From Aliishimia sp045106335 (GTDB taxonomy: Bacteria; Pseudomonadota; Alphaproteobacteria; Rhodobacterales; Rhodobacteraceae), in NCBI GenBank assembly GCA_045106335.1, contig JBGCEM010000057.1, positions 1-64,000 on the forward strand: 64,000 nucleotides of DNA, written 5' to 3'. Shown here one piece after another: positions 27,912 to 37,654 of this stretch; the stretch's first letter is position 1; each line of letters begins with the position of its first letter. Both the position numbers and the translations under genes were made by a program. The notes below the pieces were generated by a model that made no database searches, had not been told where the DNA came from, and worked only from the letters and a program-made list of their open reading frames with translations.

Positions 27912-27995
27912 GGGTGTGTCCTGCACAGCTGCGGCCCGTCATTTGCATGACAGATGGGCCGAACTCGGTCAATCTGATTGTCTGGCCTGTGCGCG

Positions 27996-29411
27996 TTAGT
28001 CGATTGTGGCGTCTTCTTCGTCCTCGACATGGGCCACCCGCGCCCCGGATTTCGACGAGGTCACAACCCCCAAGGATTTTAACTTGCGGTGCAACGCACT
28101 GCGTTCCATCCCGACAAAACTGGCGGTGCGCGAGATATTGCCCCCAAACCGGTTGATCTGGGTCAGCAAATATTCGCGCTCAAACGCCTCACGTGCTTCA
28201 CGTAAGGGCAGCGTCGCCAAAGCGCCGGACAAAACCACCCGGCCTTCGCTATCTGTGCTGGCGTCTTCGCCAGGCAGATCTTTGGCCTCAATCGGACCAG
28301 TCCCGTCGGCCAAGATCAACACACGTTCCACTAAGTTCTTCAATTGGCGCACATTTCCAGGCCAGATCATGGTTTGCAACAACGCCGATGCATCGCCGGT
28401 CAAGGGGCGCAAAGGCAAGCCCTGGGCCGCGTGAAACGCTTCGATAAAGTGCTGCGCCAGCTCTGGGATATCCTCGCGCCGCTCTTCCAAGGACGGCACA
28501 GCGATGGGCACAACATTCAGGCGATGATACAGTTCCTGACGGAAGTTCCCGGCCGCGATAGCAACTTGTAAGTCCTTGTTTGTGCTGGACAGAACCCGGA
28601 TATCAACCTTGACCTTATCCGTGCCGCCCACCCTCTGGAATTGCTGATCGACCAACACCCGCAAGATCTTGGACTGCGTGCCCAACGGCATATCAGCGAC
28701 CTCGTCGAAATACATCACGCCGCCATGCGCTTGTTCCAGCAAGCCTTGTTCAACCCCGCGTTCCGCGCTTTCGCGCCCAAACAGAACTTCTTCCATGCGT
28801 TCAGGCTCAATCGAGGCGCAATTCACCGTCACAAACGGGGCCGAGGCGCGGTTGGATTCCGCGTGGATGTAGCGCGCCGCCACTTCTTTGCCGCTGCCCG
28901 CAGGCCCCGTCAGCATAACCCGACCATTGGATTTGGTGACCTTATCCAACTGGCTGACCAAGGCGCGGAAAGACGCAGATGAGCCGATCATATCCGAGCC
29001 CGACACCTCTTTGCGCCGCAGGCTTTGATTTTCGCGCCGCAGCCGGGACGTTTCCATCGCGCGTCGGATCACCACCAGCAACTGTTCGATATTAAACGGT
29101 TTTTCGATGAAATCATAGGCGCCCTGCTTGATCGCCGCCACCGCAATTTCGATATTGCCATGCCCCGAAATGATCACCACCGGTACATCTGGATTCTCAC
29201 GCTTCACCGCCGACAAGATATCGATGCCGTCCATCGCACTGTCTTTGAGCCAAATATCCAGCACCAACAACGCGGGCAGATTTGAATTGATCTCGTGCAT
29301 CGCCGCATCCGAGGTCCCGACTTTGCGCGTTGAATAGCCCTCGTCCTCTAGAATGTCCGCAATCAACTCTCGGATGTCTTTTTCGTCATCCACAATTAAG
29401 ATGTCACTCAT
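27996..29411 (-). CDS. ntrX: Response regulator NtrX
   Basis: A 471-residue NtrC-family regulator paired with the NtrY kinase. The receiver domain has the phosphorylatable Asp52 (VLDIWLKDS). The AAA+ domain has Walker A GPAGSGKE and Walker B MYFDEVAD; a C-terminal Fis-like HTH reads NISRTASFVGMERSALHRKL. The L1 loop motif GAFTGA is absent: the segment after EVLFGRESAERGVEQG goes straight to HGGVMYFDE, so contact with sigma-54 is not expected. Its ATG overlaps the ntrY stop as ATGA. NtrYX controls nitrogen and redox-related genes and the cell envelope in other alphaproteobacteria. Confidence 0.96.
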   Translation of the reverse strand: MSDILIVDDEKDIRELIADILEDEGYSTRKVGTSDAAMHEINSNLPALLVLDIWLKDSAMDGIDILSAVKRENPDVPVVIISGHGNIEIAVAAIKQGAYDFIEKPFNIEQLLVVIRRAMETSRLRRENQSLRRKEVSGSDMIGSSASFRALVSQLDKVTKSNGRVMLTGPAGSGKEVAARYIHAESNRASAPFVTVNCASIEPERMEEVLFGRESAERGVEQGLLEQAHGGVMYFDEVADMPLGTQSKILRVLVDQQFQRVGGTDKVKVDIRVLSSTNKDLQVAIAAGNFRQELYHRLNVVPIAVPSLEERREDIPELAQHFIEAFHAAQGLPLRPLTGDASALLQTMIWPGNVRQLKNLVERVLILADGTGPIEAKDLPGEDASTDSEGRVVLSGALATLPLREAREAFEREYLLTQINRFGGNISRTASFVGMERSALHRKLKSLGVVTSSKSGARVAHVEDEEDATID

Positions 29412-31645
29412 GCCTCGCCCTTTTTCTTTTCTGTGTCGGGCAATGGCAGCGTGATAACCGCCATGGCCCCGAAATGTGTGCCTGTCGCGCCAAAGACTGG
29501 CGCATCTTCAAGTGTTAACGTTCCGCTGTGCTCTTCGATGATCTTCTTCACAATCGGCAGCCCCAGCCCCGTGCCTTCGCTGCGCGTGGTGACATAGGGT
29601 TCAAACAGGCGTGCGCGATCTTCTGGCAATCCGATTCCATTGTCCGCAATCGTGATCAGCGCCGCGTCGGGCTGTGTGCTAAGATGAATGTCAATCTGGG
29701 GGCGATGCCCCTCTGGTGCGCCCTTTTTTCTCAGACTTTCAATCGCTTCGCCGGCATTCTTGATCAAATTCGTCAGCGCTTGGCCAATCATCGTCGCATC
29801 CACATCGACCGCGATAGGATCCTCGGGTGGTGTGAAATTGATCTGCACATCGGGCTGGCCCTGCCGTTGCAACAACACCGCACCTTGTAACAAATCCACC
29901 AGATCTTGTTGCTTGCGCACCGGTTCAGGCATGCGCGCGAACTTGGAAAACTCATCCACAATCCGGCGCAGATCGCCCGTTTGACGCACGATCACGTCGG
30001 TCATTTGTTCCAGCTTATCGCTGTCTTCGCCTAAGCGCGGGGCGAATTTACGTTTGATCCGCTCGGCACTCAGTTGGATCGGGGTCAGCGGGTTTTTGAT
30101 TTCATGGGCAATGCGCTGCGCCACATCCCCCCAGGCCGCCATACGCTGCGCCGATACCAAATCGGTCACATCGTCAAACGCCACAACAAAGCCTTCTAGC
30201 CGGTCCGTATCATTGCGCCGGGTCGCCATGCGCACCAACAGATTTTCCAACCGACCCTTGCGCGTGACTTTGATTTCGCGCTGTGCCACTTGCGCTTTAG
30301 CGCTACGCAACTCTTCAAACAGCGGGCCAAATTCAGGGACCGCCACGACCAAATCCAAAGCCTGTTGATCTTCGCGCCAGCCCAGCAAGCGCTCTGCCGA
30401 GCGGTTCACAAAGGTCACTTTGCCTTTCGCATCCAGCCCAACGACGCCCGATGTCACAGACCCCAGCACGGAATCAAACAGACGGCCGCGCCGCTCAATC
30501 TGGCGGGTGTTGTCCAGCAAGGTTTCGCGCTGCCCCTTCAATTGCCGGGTCATTTGGTTAAAATAGCGCCCGAGCATCGCGATTTCGTCATCGCCCGCTT
30601 CCTCAAACACCCGCACATCCAAGTCGCCCAACCCAACGCGCTGCGCCGCACCCGTCAGTCGCCCCACCGGACCCGACAGCCGTTCGGCAAAATACAGCCC
30701 CGCCCACACTGCCGCCAGGATCAAAATCAGCGCAAAACCAAGGTAAATTAGGCCAAATTCAAACAAACGTCGCCCGCGTTCGCTTTCAAGCTGCTGATAG
30801 ACTCGCACAGTTTCTTGGGTGTCATCCAGCAACGACAGGATTTCGCCATCCACATCGCGGGTCACATAGAGATACCGATCAAGGAATCCGCCCAATCGGA
30901 CCAGCGCACGGAATTCATTATTGGCCCAATCTTCAAAGATTACGACCTCTTCAGTTTCGACCCGGGCAATATCCGCTTTCAGCGGCGCTTCGAAATTGAA
31001 CAAATAGGATCCTTCGCCGCGTGCGCGAATTTGTCCTGTGCCATCAATCAGATAAGCCTCACGCAGACCCCGTTGACTGGCCGCTTGGCCCTGCGCCAAC
31101 AGCTCGCCATCCGACACATACAGATCCCGGCTGCGGGCCTGTTCCAGCGCCAAAGCCAGCCCGCGCGCATCCGCGGCCAAGTTCTGGCGCTGTTCCGTTT
31201 CGTAGGCCTGCGCGGCGGCCAAAGATGACCCCACAACGGACCGGACCCGGTCCGAAAACCAGCCCTCGACGCCGATATTGATGGTAAGCCCCGCAAACAC
31301 CGCCACGATCACTGTGGGGATTAAGGCCAATAAGGCAAACACAGCCGATAGGCGCAGGTGTAGGCGCGAGCCTGCGGATTTGGCGCGCCGGGCTGCAATC
31401 AGCCGAGCCACTTGGGCCGCCACCAACGCCGCCACCACCAAGACATAGATCAGGTCGGCCAGAACGATCAGACGCAACGCAGGCGAACTGGCCCCCTGCG
31501 CCAACGGGCCCAGCACTAAGAAAGTCGCCAACGCCAAGACGGGGCCCAGCACCACCAAACCGAAGGTCGCAATGTTGCGCACGCGCTTGACCCGGCGCAA
31601 TCGCCCTAGCTTAGACCAACGTAAATTCTGTGCCTGGGATGCCAC
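29408..31645 (-). CDS. ntrY: Sensor histidine kinase NtrY
   Basis: A 745-residue membrane kinase. Several N-terminal helices (to about 105), a periplasmic region of about 170 residues, another helix near 300, then HAMP, a PAS domain, the HisKA phosphoacceptor AHEIKNPLTPIQ, and a HATPase domain with NLIKNAGEAIE and the G-box EGTGLGLPIV. It phosphorylates NtrX. The start is a GTG at 31645 with AGGGG a few bases upstream. The gene is 116 bases from ntrC and overlaps ntrX. Confidence 0.96.
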   Translation of the reverse strand: MASQAQNLRWSKLGRLRRVKRVRNIATFGLVVLGPVLALATFLVLGPLAQGASSPALRLIVLADLIYVLVVAALVAAQVARLIAARRAKSAGSRLHLRLSAVFALLALIPTVIVAVFAGLTINIGVEGWFSDRVRSVVGSSLAAAQAYETEQRQNLAADARGLALALEQARSRDLYVSDGELLAQGQAASQRGLREAYLIDGTGQIRARGEGSYLFNFEAPLKADIARVETEEVVIFEDWANNEFRALVRLGGFLDRYLYVTRDVDGEILSLLDDTQETVRVYQQLESERGRRLFEFGLIYLGFALILILAAVWAGLYFAERLSGPVGRLTGAAQRVGLGDLDVRVFEEAGDDEIAMLGRYFNQMTRQLKGQRETLLDNTRQIERRGRLFDSVLGSVTSGVVGLDAKGKVTFVNRSAERLLGWREDQQALDLVVAVPEFGPLFEELRSAKAQVAQREIKVTRKGRLENLLVRMATRRNDTDRLEGFVVAFDDVTDLVSAQRMAAWGDVAQRIAHEIKNPLTPIQLSAERIKRKFAPRLGEDSDKLEQMTDVIVRQTGDLRRIVDEFSKFARMPEPVRKQQDLVDLLQGAVLLQRQGQPDVQINFTPPEDPIAVDVDATMIGQALTNLIKNAGEAIESLRKKGAPEGHRPQIDIHLSTQPDAALITIADNGIGLPEDRARLFEPYVTTRSEGTGLGLPIVKKIIEEHSGTLTLEDAPVFGATGTHFGAMAVITLPLPDTEKKKGEA

Positions 31646-31745
31646 CAGAGCCCCTACTGTATATGTGACGCTTTGTGCGTCGGACCGCCATATATCGTAG
31701 AGGTTACCAGACCTGTCCCCTGAATGCCACAGCTTATGTGACTAT

Positions 31746-31775
31746 TTTACATCAATTTACTTTACATCAATTTGC
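31746..31775. repeat. 15-base tandem duplication at the ntrC stop codon
   Basis: Two head-to-tail copies of TTTACATCAATTTAC (the second ends GC instead of AC; 14 of 15 identical). On the minus strand the upstream copy holds the last codons of ntrC (Leu-Met-stop) and the downstream copy repeats them outside the gene, so the duplication preserved the reading frame end. It lies in the ntrC-ntrY spacer. Confidence 0.8.
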
Positions 31776-33129
31776 GCCGCCGGGTCACTTGAATGTCCAG
31801 ATCGGTGATTTTCTTGCGCAATGTATTGCGGTTAATGCCCAAAAGGTCCGCACATTTGGCTTGATTGCCGCCTGTGGCTTCCAAGGCAATCTCGATCATC
31901 GGCAATTCAATTTCGCGCAAAATTCGACCGTAAAGCCCAGCGGGGGGCAACATATTTCCGTGCAAATCAAAGTAGCGCCGCAAGTGTCGTTCTACCGACG
32001 CGCCCAGTTTTTCCGACGTCGCAGCCGAACCGCGCATGGGTTCCAGTTCGGGTTGCGCCCCCAGGACCTGTTGCACTTCGACAGCGGTAATTTCCGAGGC
32101 GCGGCTGGTTAGCGACAAACGCCGCAAAGCGTTTTCCAACTGGCGCACATTGCCGGGCCAACTGTACGTGCGCAGGATTTCGGCGGCATCCGCAGACAGG
32201 CTGCGCGGCGCGCCCCCCGCTTTTTCCGCTTTGCCCAAAAAGTGCTTCGACAACAATGCGATATCATCGACGCGCTCGCGCAATGATGGCACCGACAGCG
32301 TCGCACCAGACAGTCGGTAAAACAGATCTTTGCGCACCCGGCCCTCTTCCATGGCCTTGCTTAAATCCGATTGCGAGGTCGCCAAAAAGCGCGGCATATA
32401 CTCGCCAGGCGTGTCCATCATCTGGACAATGCGGGCCTGTACCTCAAGTGGGATATCCCCGATTTCTTCGATCAACAGCGTTCCGCCCTTAACCCGCGCA
32501 AGCACGCGCGCAGGGCCTTCAAGGTCGGACAAATCCACAGCCGTGGAGGCCACAAAGGGCAAAGTACGCCGGTCTGAGAAGTCGTGAATCGCGCGCCCGA
32601 TCAGGCTTTTGCCCGTCCCACTTTCGCCCCAAATCAGCACGGGCAGATCGGTGTTCATCACCCGCGCCACGACCCGGTACAGCGTCTGCATCACCTCGGT
32701 GCGGCCCACCAAGGGCAGTTCTTCGGGGTGTTTCGTATCCTCAGGGGGGGCTTTGGCCGACACTTGACGCGCCTCAAGTGCGCGCGCGGTGCGTTTCATC
32801 AGATCGGGAAGATCAAAGGGCTTGGGCAAATAGTCATACGCCTCGGCCTCGGCCGCCTGAATTGCGGTCATGATCGTGTTTTGCGCCGAAATCACAATCA
32901 CCGGCAGCCCGGGGCGATCCTCTGCGATTTTTGGAAGCATTTCCAACCCGTTACCATCTGGCATCATCACATCGGAAATCACCACATCGCCTTTGCCTTC
33001 GGCCACCCAACGCATCAGCGTGGTCAGGGACGAGGTCGCATGCACGCGGCATCCCGCACGCGTCAACGCTTGGGTCAACACTGTGCGAATGGTGCGATCA
33101 TCATCAGCAACAAGAACCGTTCCGTCCAT
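31762..33129 (-). CDS. ntrC: Nitrogen response regulator NtrC (GAFTGA-less)
   Basis: A 455-residue regulator. Receiver with Asp53 (ISDVMMPDGN), AAA+ domain with Walker A GESGTGKS (168-175), Walker B region LLIEEIGD (218-225; Glu replaces the usual first Asp), and a C-terminal Fis-type HTH (NQAKCADLLGINRNTLRKK). Between PFVAST and GGTLLI there are only about 20 residues, so the L1 loop with GAFTGA is deleted. This matches Rhodobacter capsulatus NtrC, which activates sigma-70 rather than sigma-54 polymerase. It starts three bases after the ntrB stop. Confidence 0.96.
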   Translation of the reverse strand: MDGTVLVADDDRTIRTVLTQALTRAGCRVHATSSLTTLMRWVAEGKGDVVISDVMMPDGNGLEMLPKIAEDRPGLPVIVISAQNTIMTAIQAAEAEAYDYLPKPFDLPDLMKRTARALEARQVSAKAPPEDTKHPEELPLVGRTEVMQTLYRVVARVMNTDLPVLIWGESGTGKSLIGRAIHDFSDRRTLPFVASTAVDLSDLEGPARVLARVKGGTLLIEEIGDIPLEVQARIVQMMDTPGEYMPRFLATSQSDLSKAMEEGRVRKDLFYRLSGATLSVPSLRERVDDIALLSKHFLGKAEKAGGAPRSLSADAAEILRTYSWPGNVRQLENALRRLSLTSRASEITAVEVQQVLGAQPELEPMRGSAATSEKLGASVERHLRRYFDLHGNMLPPAGLYGRILREIELPMIEIALEATGGNQAKCADLLGINRNTLRKKITDLDIQVTRRRKLM

Positions 33130-33132
33130 GGT

Positions 33133-34205
33133 TTACTCCGTAATAAAGGGGGTGCCTGCAGCGCGCGGCAAAGACATGCGAAAAATCGTGCGTCCGGGCA
33201 CAGAATTGACTGAAATCCAGCCATTGTGATCAGACATAATCTTGCTGACCAAGGCCAATCCCAGCCCTGTGCCGTTTTCTTTGCCCGACACGAAAGGGTC
33301 AAAAATCTCGTCGCGAATATCGGGCGGCAGTCCGGGGCCATCGTCGATAATTTCGATTTGCAAGGGCAGCGATTGGCCAGATCCATCCGCGCGCCGCAGT
33401 CGGAACGAGTGTTCGAAATAGCTGCGCAGCGTGATGACACCGCCTTGCATTTGTGCGGCTTCACTGGCGTTTTTCAGCAAGTTTAGAACCACTTGCAGCA
33501 GCTGATCCGGATCCCCCAATGCCAGGGGCAGCGACGGGTCATATTGTTCCACGATCTTCATATGCGCGCCAAACCCCAGCAGCGCCGAACGCCGTGCGCG
33601 GTCTAGCACATCATGCACATTCACGGGCTGCGCATCGGGGGGCGAAAGATTGCCAAACTGTTCGACTTGTTCCAACAGCTTGACGATGCGCCGGCTTTCT
33701 TCGACGATCAGATCCGTCAGTTCCAGGTCCTCGGGCTTTAGGCTCATGGACAGCAATTGCGCCGCCCCAGTGATGCCAGCCAGGGGGTTTTTGATTTCAT
33801 GGGCCAGCATTTCAGCCATGCCAATTGCCGATTGCGCGGCGGATTTGACCGAGTGGTTCAGCGTCATGCGCCCGGCCAACTCACGCGGTGAGACCATCAT
33901 CAACATATGCCCCGGGGCGCCCGCCAGCGGGGCGATTTGCAAGGCACATTCCACGGGCGCACGACTGCCCGACCCGACCTGCACATCATTCACAAAGAGC
34001 GGTGAATTGTTGGCCCGTGCGCGCTCAAAAGCGGCTTCAATCGGGGCATCAATGGCGAAGGCATCCCAAACCGGCGTGCCTTTGGCGGACTTAGCCGAGC
34101 TGTTTAAAAAGCCTTCTGCGGGGCCATTTAGATCGGCGATTGCGTTATTTGCGTCGATACGCACCGCAGGCACTGGAAGTGTGGCCCAAAGATCGATGTC
34201 TGTGC

Positions 34206-34209
<4 letters not shown>
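33133..34209 (-). CDS. ntrB: Nitrogen sensor kinase/phosphatase NtrB
   Basis: A 358-residue soluble histidine kinase: N-terminal PAS domain (about 1-115), HisKA with the acceptor His in AHEIKNPLAGITGAAQLL, and HATPase with NLLKNASEAAQ, the DDGPGLP box and NGTGLGLALV. It phosphorylates or dephosphorylates NtrC according to PII signalling. The ATG at 34209 overlaps the dusB stop as ATGA; a start six codons earlier is less likely. Second gene of the dusB-ntrB-ntrC-ntrY-ntrX block. Confidence 0.96.
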
Positions 34210-35213
<1,004 letters not shown>

Positions 35214-35369
35214 AGGGTCCTCAGATCTTATTCAAAGATAAGGACGGGATTTCCGGTATTCAACGAAACTCGCTCCCTTCAAGCTCGACAAACTGGCATG
35301 TGCACAAATTTTCATCACCTTCCCGCCACAGATTGCCGTTTCCCGCAGCAATGCCTACAAACCGACACT

Positions 35370-36509
35370 ATGAGCACACACCACATCGCCGCCCTGATCG
35401 TTGCTGCCGGACGCGGGACCCGCGCGGGGGGCGATAAGCCCAAACAATGGCAGGATCTAAATGGCGCGCCGGTGCTGCATTGGACCTTGGCGAAATTCGC
35501 CGCGCACCCGAAAATCCAGCGGATCGCGCTGGTGCTGCACGCCGATGACATGGATCGCACGGTCGCCCCGATGCCGGATCACATCTGTGCCGGGGGCGCG
35601 GATCGCGCCGGATCTGTTGTGGCCGGGCTTGAGGCGCTGAAAGGCACTGGCACGACTCATGTTCTGATCCATGATGTGGCCCGGCCCTGTGTGTCGCCCC
35701 AAACAATCGATGCGGTGATTGACGCGCTCAGCACGCACAGCGCCGCCGCCCCTGCCCTGCCGGTGACGGACGCGCTGTGGATCGGAGTAGACGGGCATGT
35801 GGGTGGCACGCAATCGCGCGAGGGTCTGTTTCGCGCCCAAACCCCGCAGGGATTTGCCTATGACGCGATCTTGAACGCCCATGCCACGCATCCAGGCGGC
35901 GCTGCAGATGATGTGGAAGTCGCGCGCGACACAGGTCTTAGCGTTGCAATTGTGCCCGGCGACGAAGATAACCTGAAAATCACCCATCCCGGCGATTTCG
36001 CCCGGGCCACCCGAATTTTGCGAGGACAGATGAAACTGCGGCTTGGAAATGGCTTTGACGTGCACGCTTTTGGCCCTGGCGATCATGTGACTTTGTGCGG
36101 CGTCGATATTCCCCATGATGCGGGGCTTGTCGGGCATTCGGATGCGGATGTCGCCATGCACACAGTGACGGACGCGATTTACGGCGCGCTGGCTATGGGC
36201 GATATTGGCCAGCATTTCCCGCCTTCGGATCCGCAATGGAAAGGCGCTGCGTCGGACATATTCCTAAAACACGCCGTGGATTTGGCGTCACAGCATGGCT
36301 TTCAGATCGGCAATATCGACTGCACGATCATTTGCGAATTCCCCAAAATCGGCCCCCATGCAGCGGCGATGCGGGGCACGTTGGCGCAGATTATGGGGAT
36401 GGATCTGGGCGATGTGTCGGTCAAGGCGACCACCTCGGAACGGTTGGGCTTTACGGGGCGCGGTGAAGGCATCGCCTGCATCGCCACATGCACGTTGATT
36501 GGCACATGA
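35370..36509 (+). CDS. ispDF: Bifunctional IspD/IspF isoprenoid enzyme
   Basis: A 379-residue fusion of two non-mevalonate-pathway enzymes. Residues about 1-218 are IspD (CTP transfer to methylerythritol phosphate; ALIVAAGRGTRAGGDKPKQW at the start, HDVARPCVS near 97). Residues about 222-379 are IspF (cyclodiphosphate synthase; GNGFDVHAFGPGD, LVGHSDADVAMHTVTDAI with metal ligands, and TTSERLGFTGRGEGIA). The start MSTHHIAALIVAAG at 35370 fits the IspD fold. Fused ispDF is standard in Rhodobacteraceae. The stop overlaps pgpA (ATGA). Confidence 0.97.
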   Translation: MSTHHIAALIVAAGRGTRAGGDKPKQWQDLNGAPVLHWTLAKFAAHPKIQRIALVLHADDMDRTVAPMPDHICAGGADRAGSVVAGLEALKGTGTTHVLIHDVARPCVSPQTIDAVIDALSTHSAAAPALPVTDALWIGVDGHVGGTQSREGLFRAQTPQGFAYDAILNAHATHPGGAADDVEVARDTGLSVAIVPGDEDNLKITHPGDFARATRILRGQMKLRLGNGFDVHAFGPGDHVTLCGVDIPHDAGLVGHSDADVAMHTVTDAIYGALAMGDIGQHFPPSDPQWKGAASDIFLKHAVDLASQHGFQIGNIDCTIICEFPKIGPHAAAMRGTLAQIMGMDLGDVSVKATTSERLGFTGRGEGIACIATCTLIGT

Positions 36510-37015
36510 GCGCGCGCATGCGACTGGCACAGATGATCGGCACGCTGTTGGGTGTGGGCTATATCCGCCCCGCGCCGGGCACGTGGGGTTCGCTTGTGGC
36601 GCTGCCGTGGGGGTGGGTTGTGCATAGCTTCGGCGGCTTTCCCCTGTTGTTGCTGGGCTGCGTTGTGGCCTTTGCCAAGGGATGGTGGGCGACGGCGCAG
36701 ATGACGCGCGGAACCGACGATCATGACCCCTCGGAAATCGTAGTGGACGAGTTGGTCGGTCAGTGGATTGCGATCTTACCGCTTAGCTATGCCGCATGGA
36801 ATATGAATTTGAACATCCTAGTGTTGTGGCCCGGCTGGGTTGCTGCTTTTGCGTTGTTTCGCCTGTTCGACATCTGGAAGCCGGGGCCGGTCGGTTGGGC
36901 AGATCGGCGCGGCGATGCGTTGGGTGTGATGCTGGATGATGTGATCGCCGGGATCTTTGCCGCCATCGGCGTGATCGCCCTGGCCGGATTGGCCCATGGG
37001 GTATTCGGCGTATGA
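36506..37015 (+). CDS. pgpA: Phosphatidylglycerophosphatase A
   Basis: A 169-residue membrane phosphatase making phosphatidylglycerol from its phosphate form. The N-terminal motif GYIRPAPGTWGSLVALPWG, the VVDELVGQWIA segment with acidic residues, and RLFDIWKPGPVGWADRR are characteristic. About four helices. ATG at 36506 forms ATGA with ispDF's stop; its own stop overlaps cinA the same way, so ispDF-pgpA-cinA is an operon. Confidence 0.94.
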   Translation: MSARMRLAQMIGTLLGVGYIRPAPGTWGSLVALPWGWVVHSFGGFPLLLLGCVVAFAKGWWATAQMTRGTDDHDPSEIVVDELVGQWIAILPLSYAAWNMNLNILVLWPGWVAAFALFRLFDIWKPGPVGWADRRGDALGVMLDDVIAGIFAAIGVIALAGLAHGVFGV

Positions 37016-37476
37016 GCCTGGAACGTCAAATCCTGACACACGCCAAACAGCGCGGTGTTCTGATCGCCACTGCTGAAAGCTGCACCGGTGGGATGGTGGC
37101 CGCGCGCTTGACCGATCCGGCAGGTGCCTCGGCCATCTTTGATCGCGGTTTTGTCACTTATACCAATGCCGCCAAGATCGAACAGTTGGGCGTGTCCCCC
37201 GACACCCTTACGCAGCACGGCGCCGTCAGCGAAGAGGTCGCGCAGGCCATGGCCACAGGCGCGCGGCAAGCCTCAACAGCGCAAATCGCCGTCGCCATCA
37301 CCGGCATCGCAGGGCCCGGCGGATCAGATCACAAACCTGAAGGGCGCGTCTGCTTTGGCCTCGCGACCCCCACAAGCACCCACACCGAGACTGTCGAATT
37401 CAACGCGCTGGGGCGAAAACAAGTCCGCGAAGCTGCCACCGAGCACGCGCTGCGTTTGATCCTGTCCGCGCTTTAG
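37012..37476 (+). CDS. pncC: CinA-family nicotinamide-nucleotide amidohydrolase (PncC)
   Basis: A 154-residue protein consisting of the CinA C-terminal domain only: TAESCTGGMVAARLT near residue 18, VTYTNAAKIEQLGV near 47, and ITGIAGPGGSDHKPEGRVCF near 95. This domain deamidates nicotinamide mononucleotide to recycle NAD. The MoaB-like N-terminal half of full CinA is absent, normal for proteobacteria that encode PncC alone. Last gene of the ispDF operon, ATGA-coupled to pgpA. Confidence 0.93.
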   Translation: MSLERQILTHAKQRGVLIATAESCTGGMVAARLTDPAGASAIFDRGFVTYTNAAKIEQLGVSPDTLTQHGAVSEEVAQAMATGARQASTAQIAVAITGIAGPGGSDHKPEGRVCFGLATPTSTHTETVEFNALGRKQVREAATEHALRLILSAL

Positions 37477-37654
37477 ATCCGATTTTGCAAATCGCCCAAT
37501 TCACAGGCGAAATGGCTAAAATTACGCACAAACTTTAAGCACTTCGAAAAACGCATAGATTTTCGCCGCACCGCAGGTAGATTGCTTCTTTTTTCCGCAG
37601 CGATCATCCGCTTTGACACGCGCACACGAAAAAAACCCAAAGGACATTCCCAAA

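Noticed and set aside
35457..36236. A 259-residue leftward frame inside ispDF
   Set aside because: Shadow of the fused IspD/IspF reading frame, with no protein-like motifs.
37477..37654. Sigma-54 or NtrC-binding site upstream of amtB
   Set aside because: I could not find GG-N10-GC or a convincing NtrC palindrome in the 178 bases, and NtrC here lacks GAFTGA.
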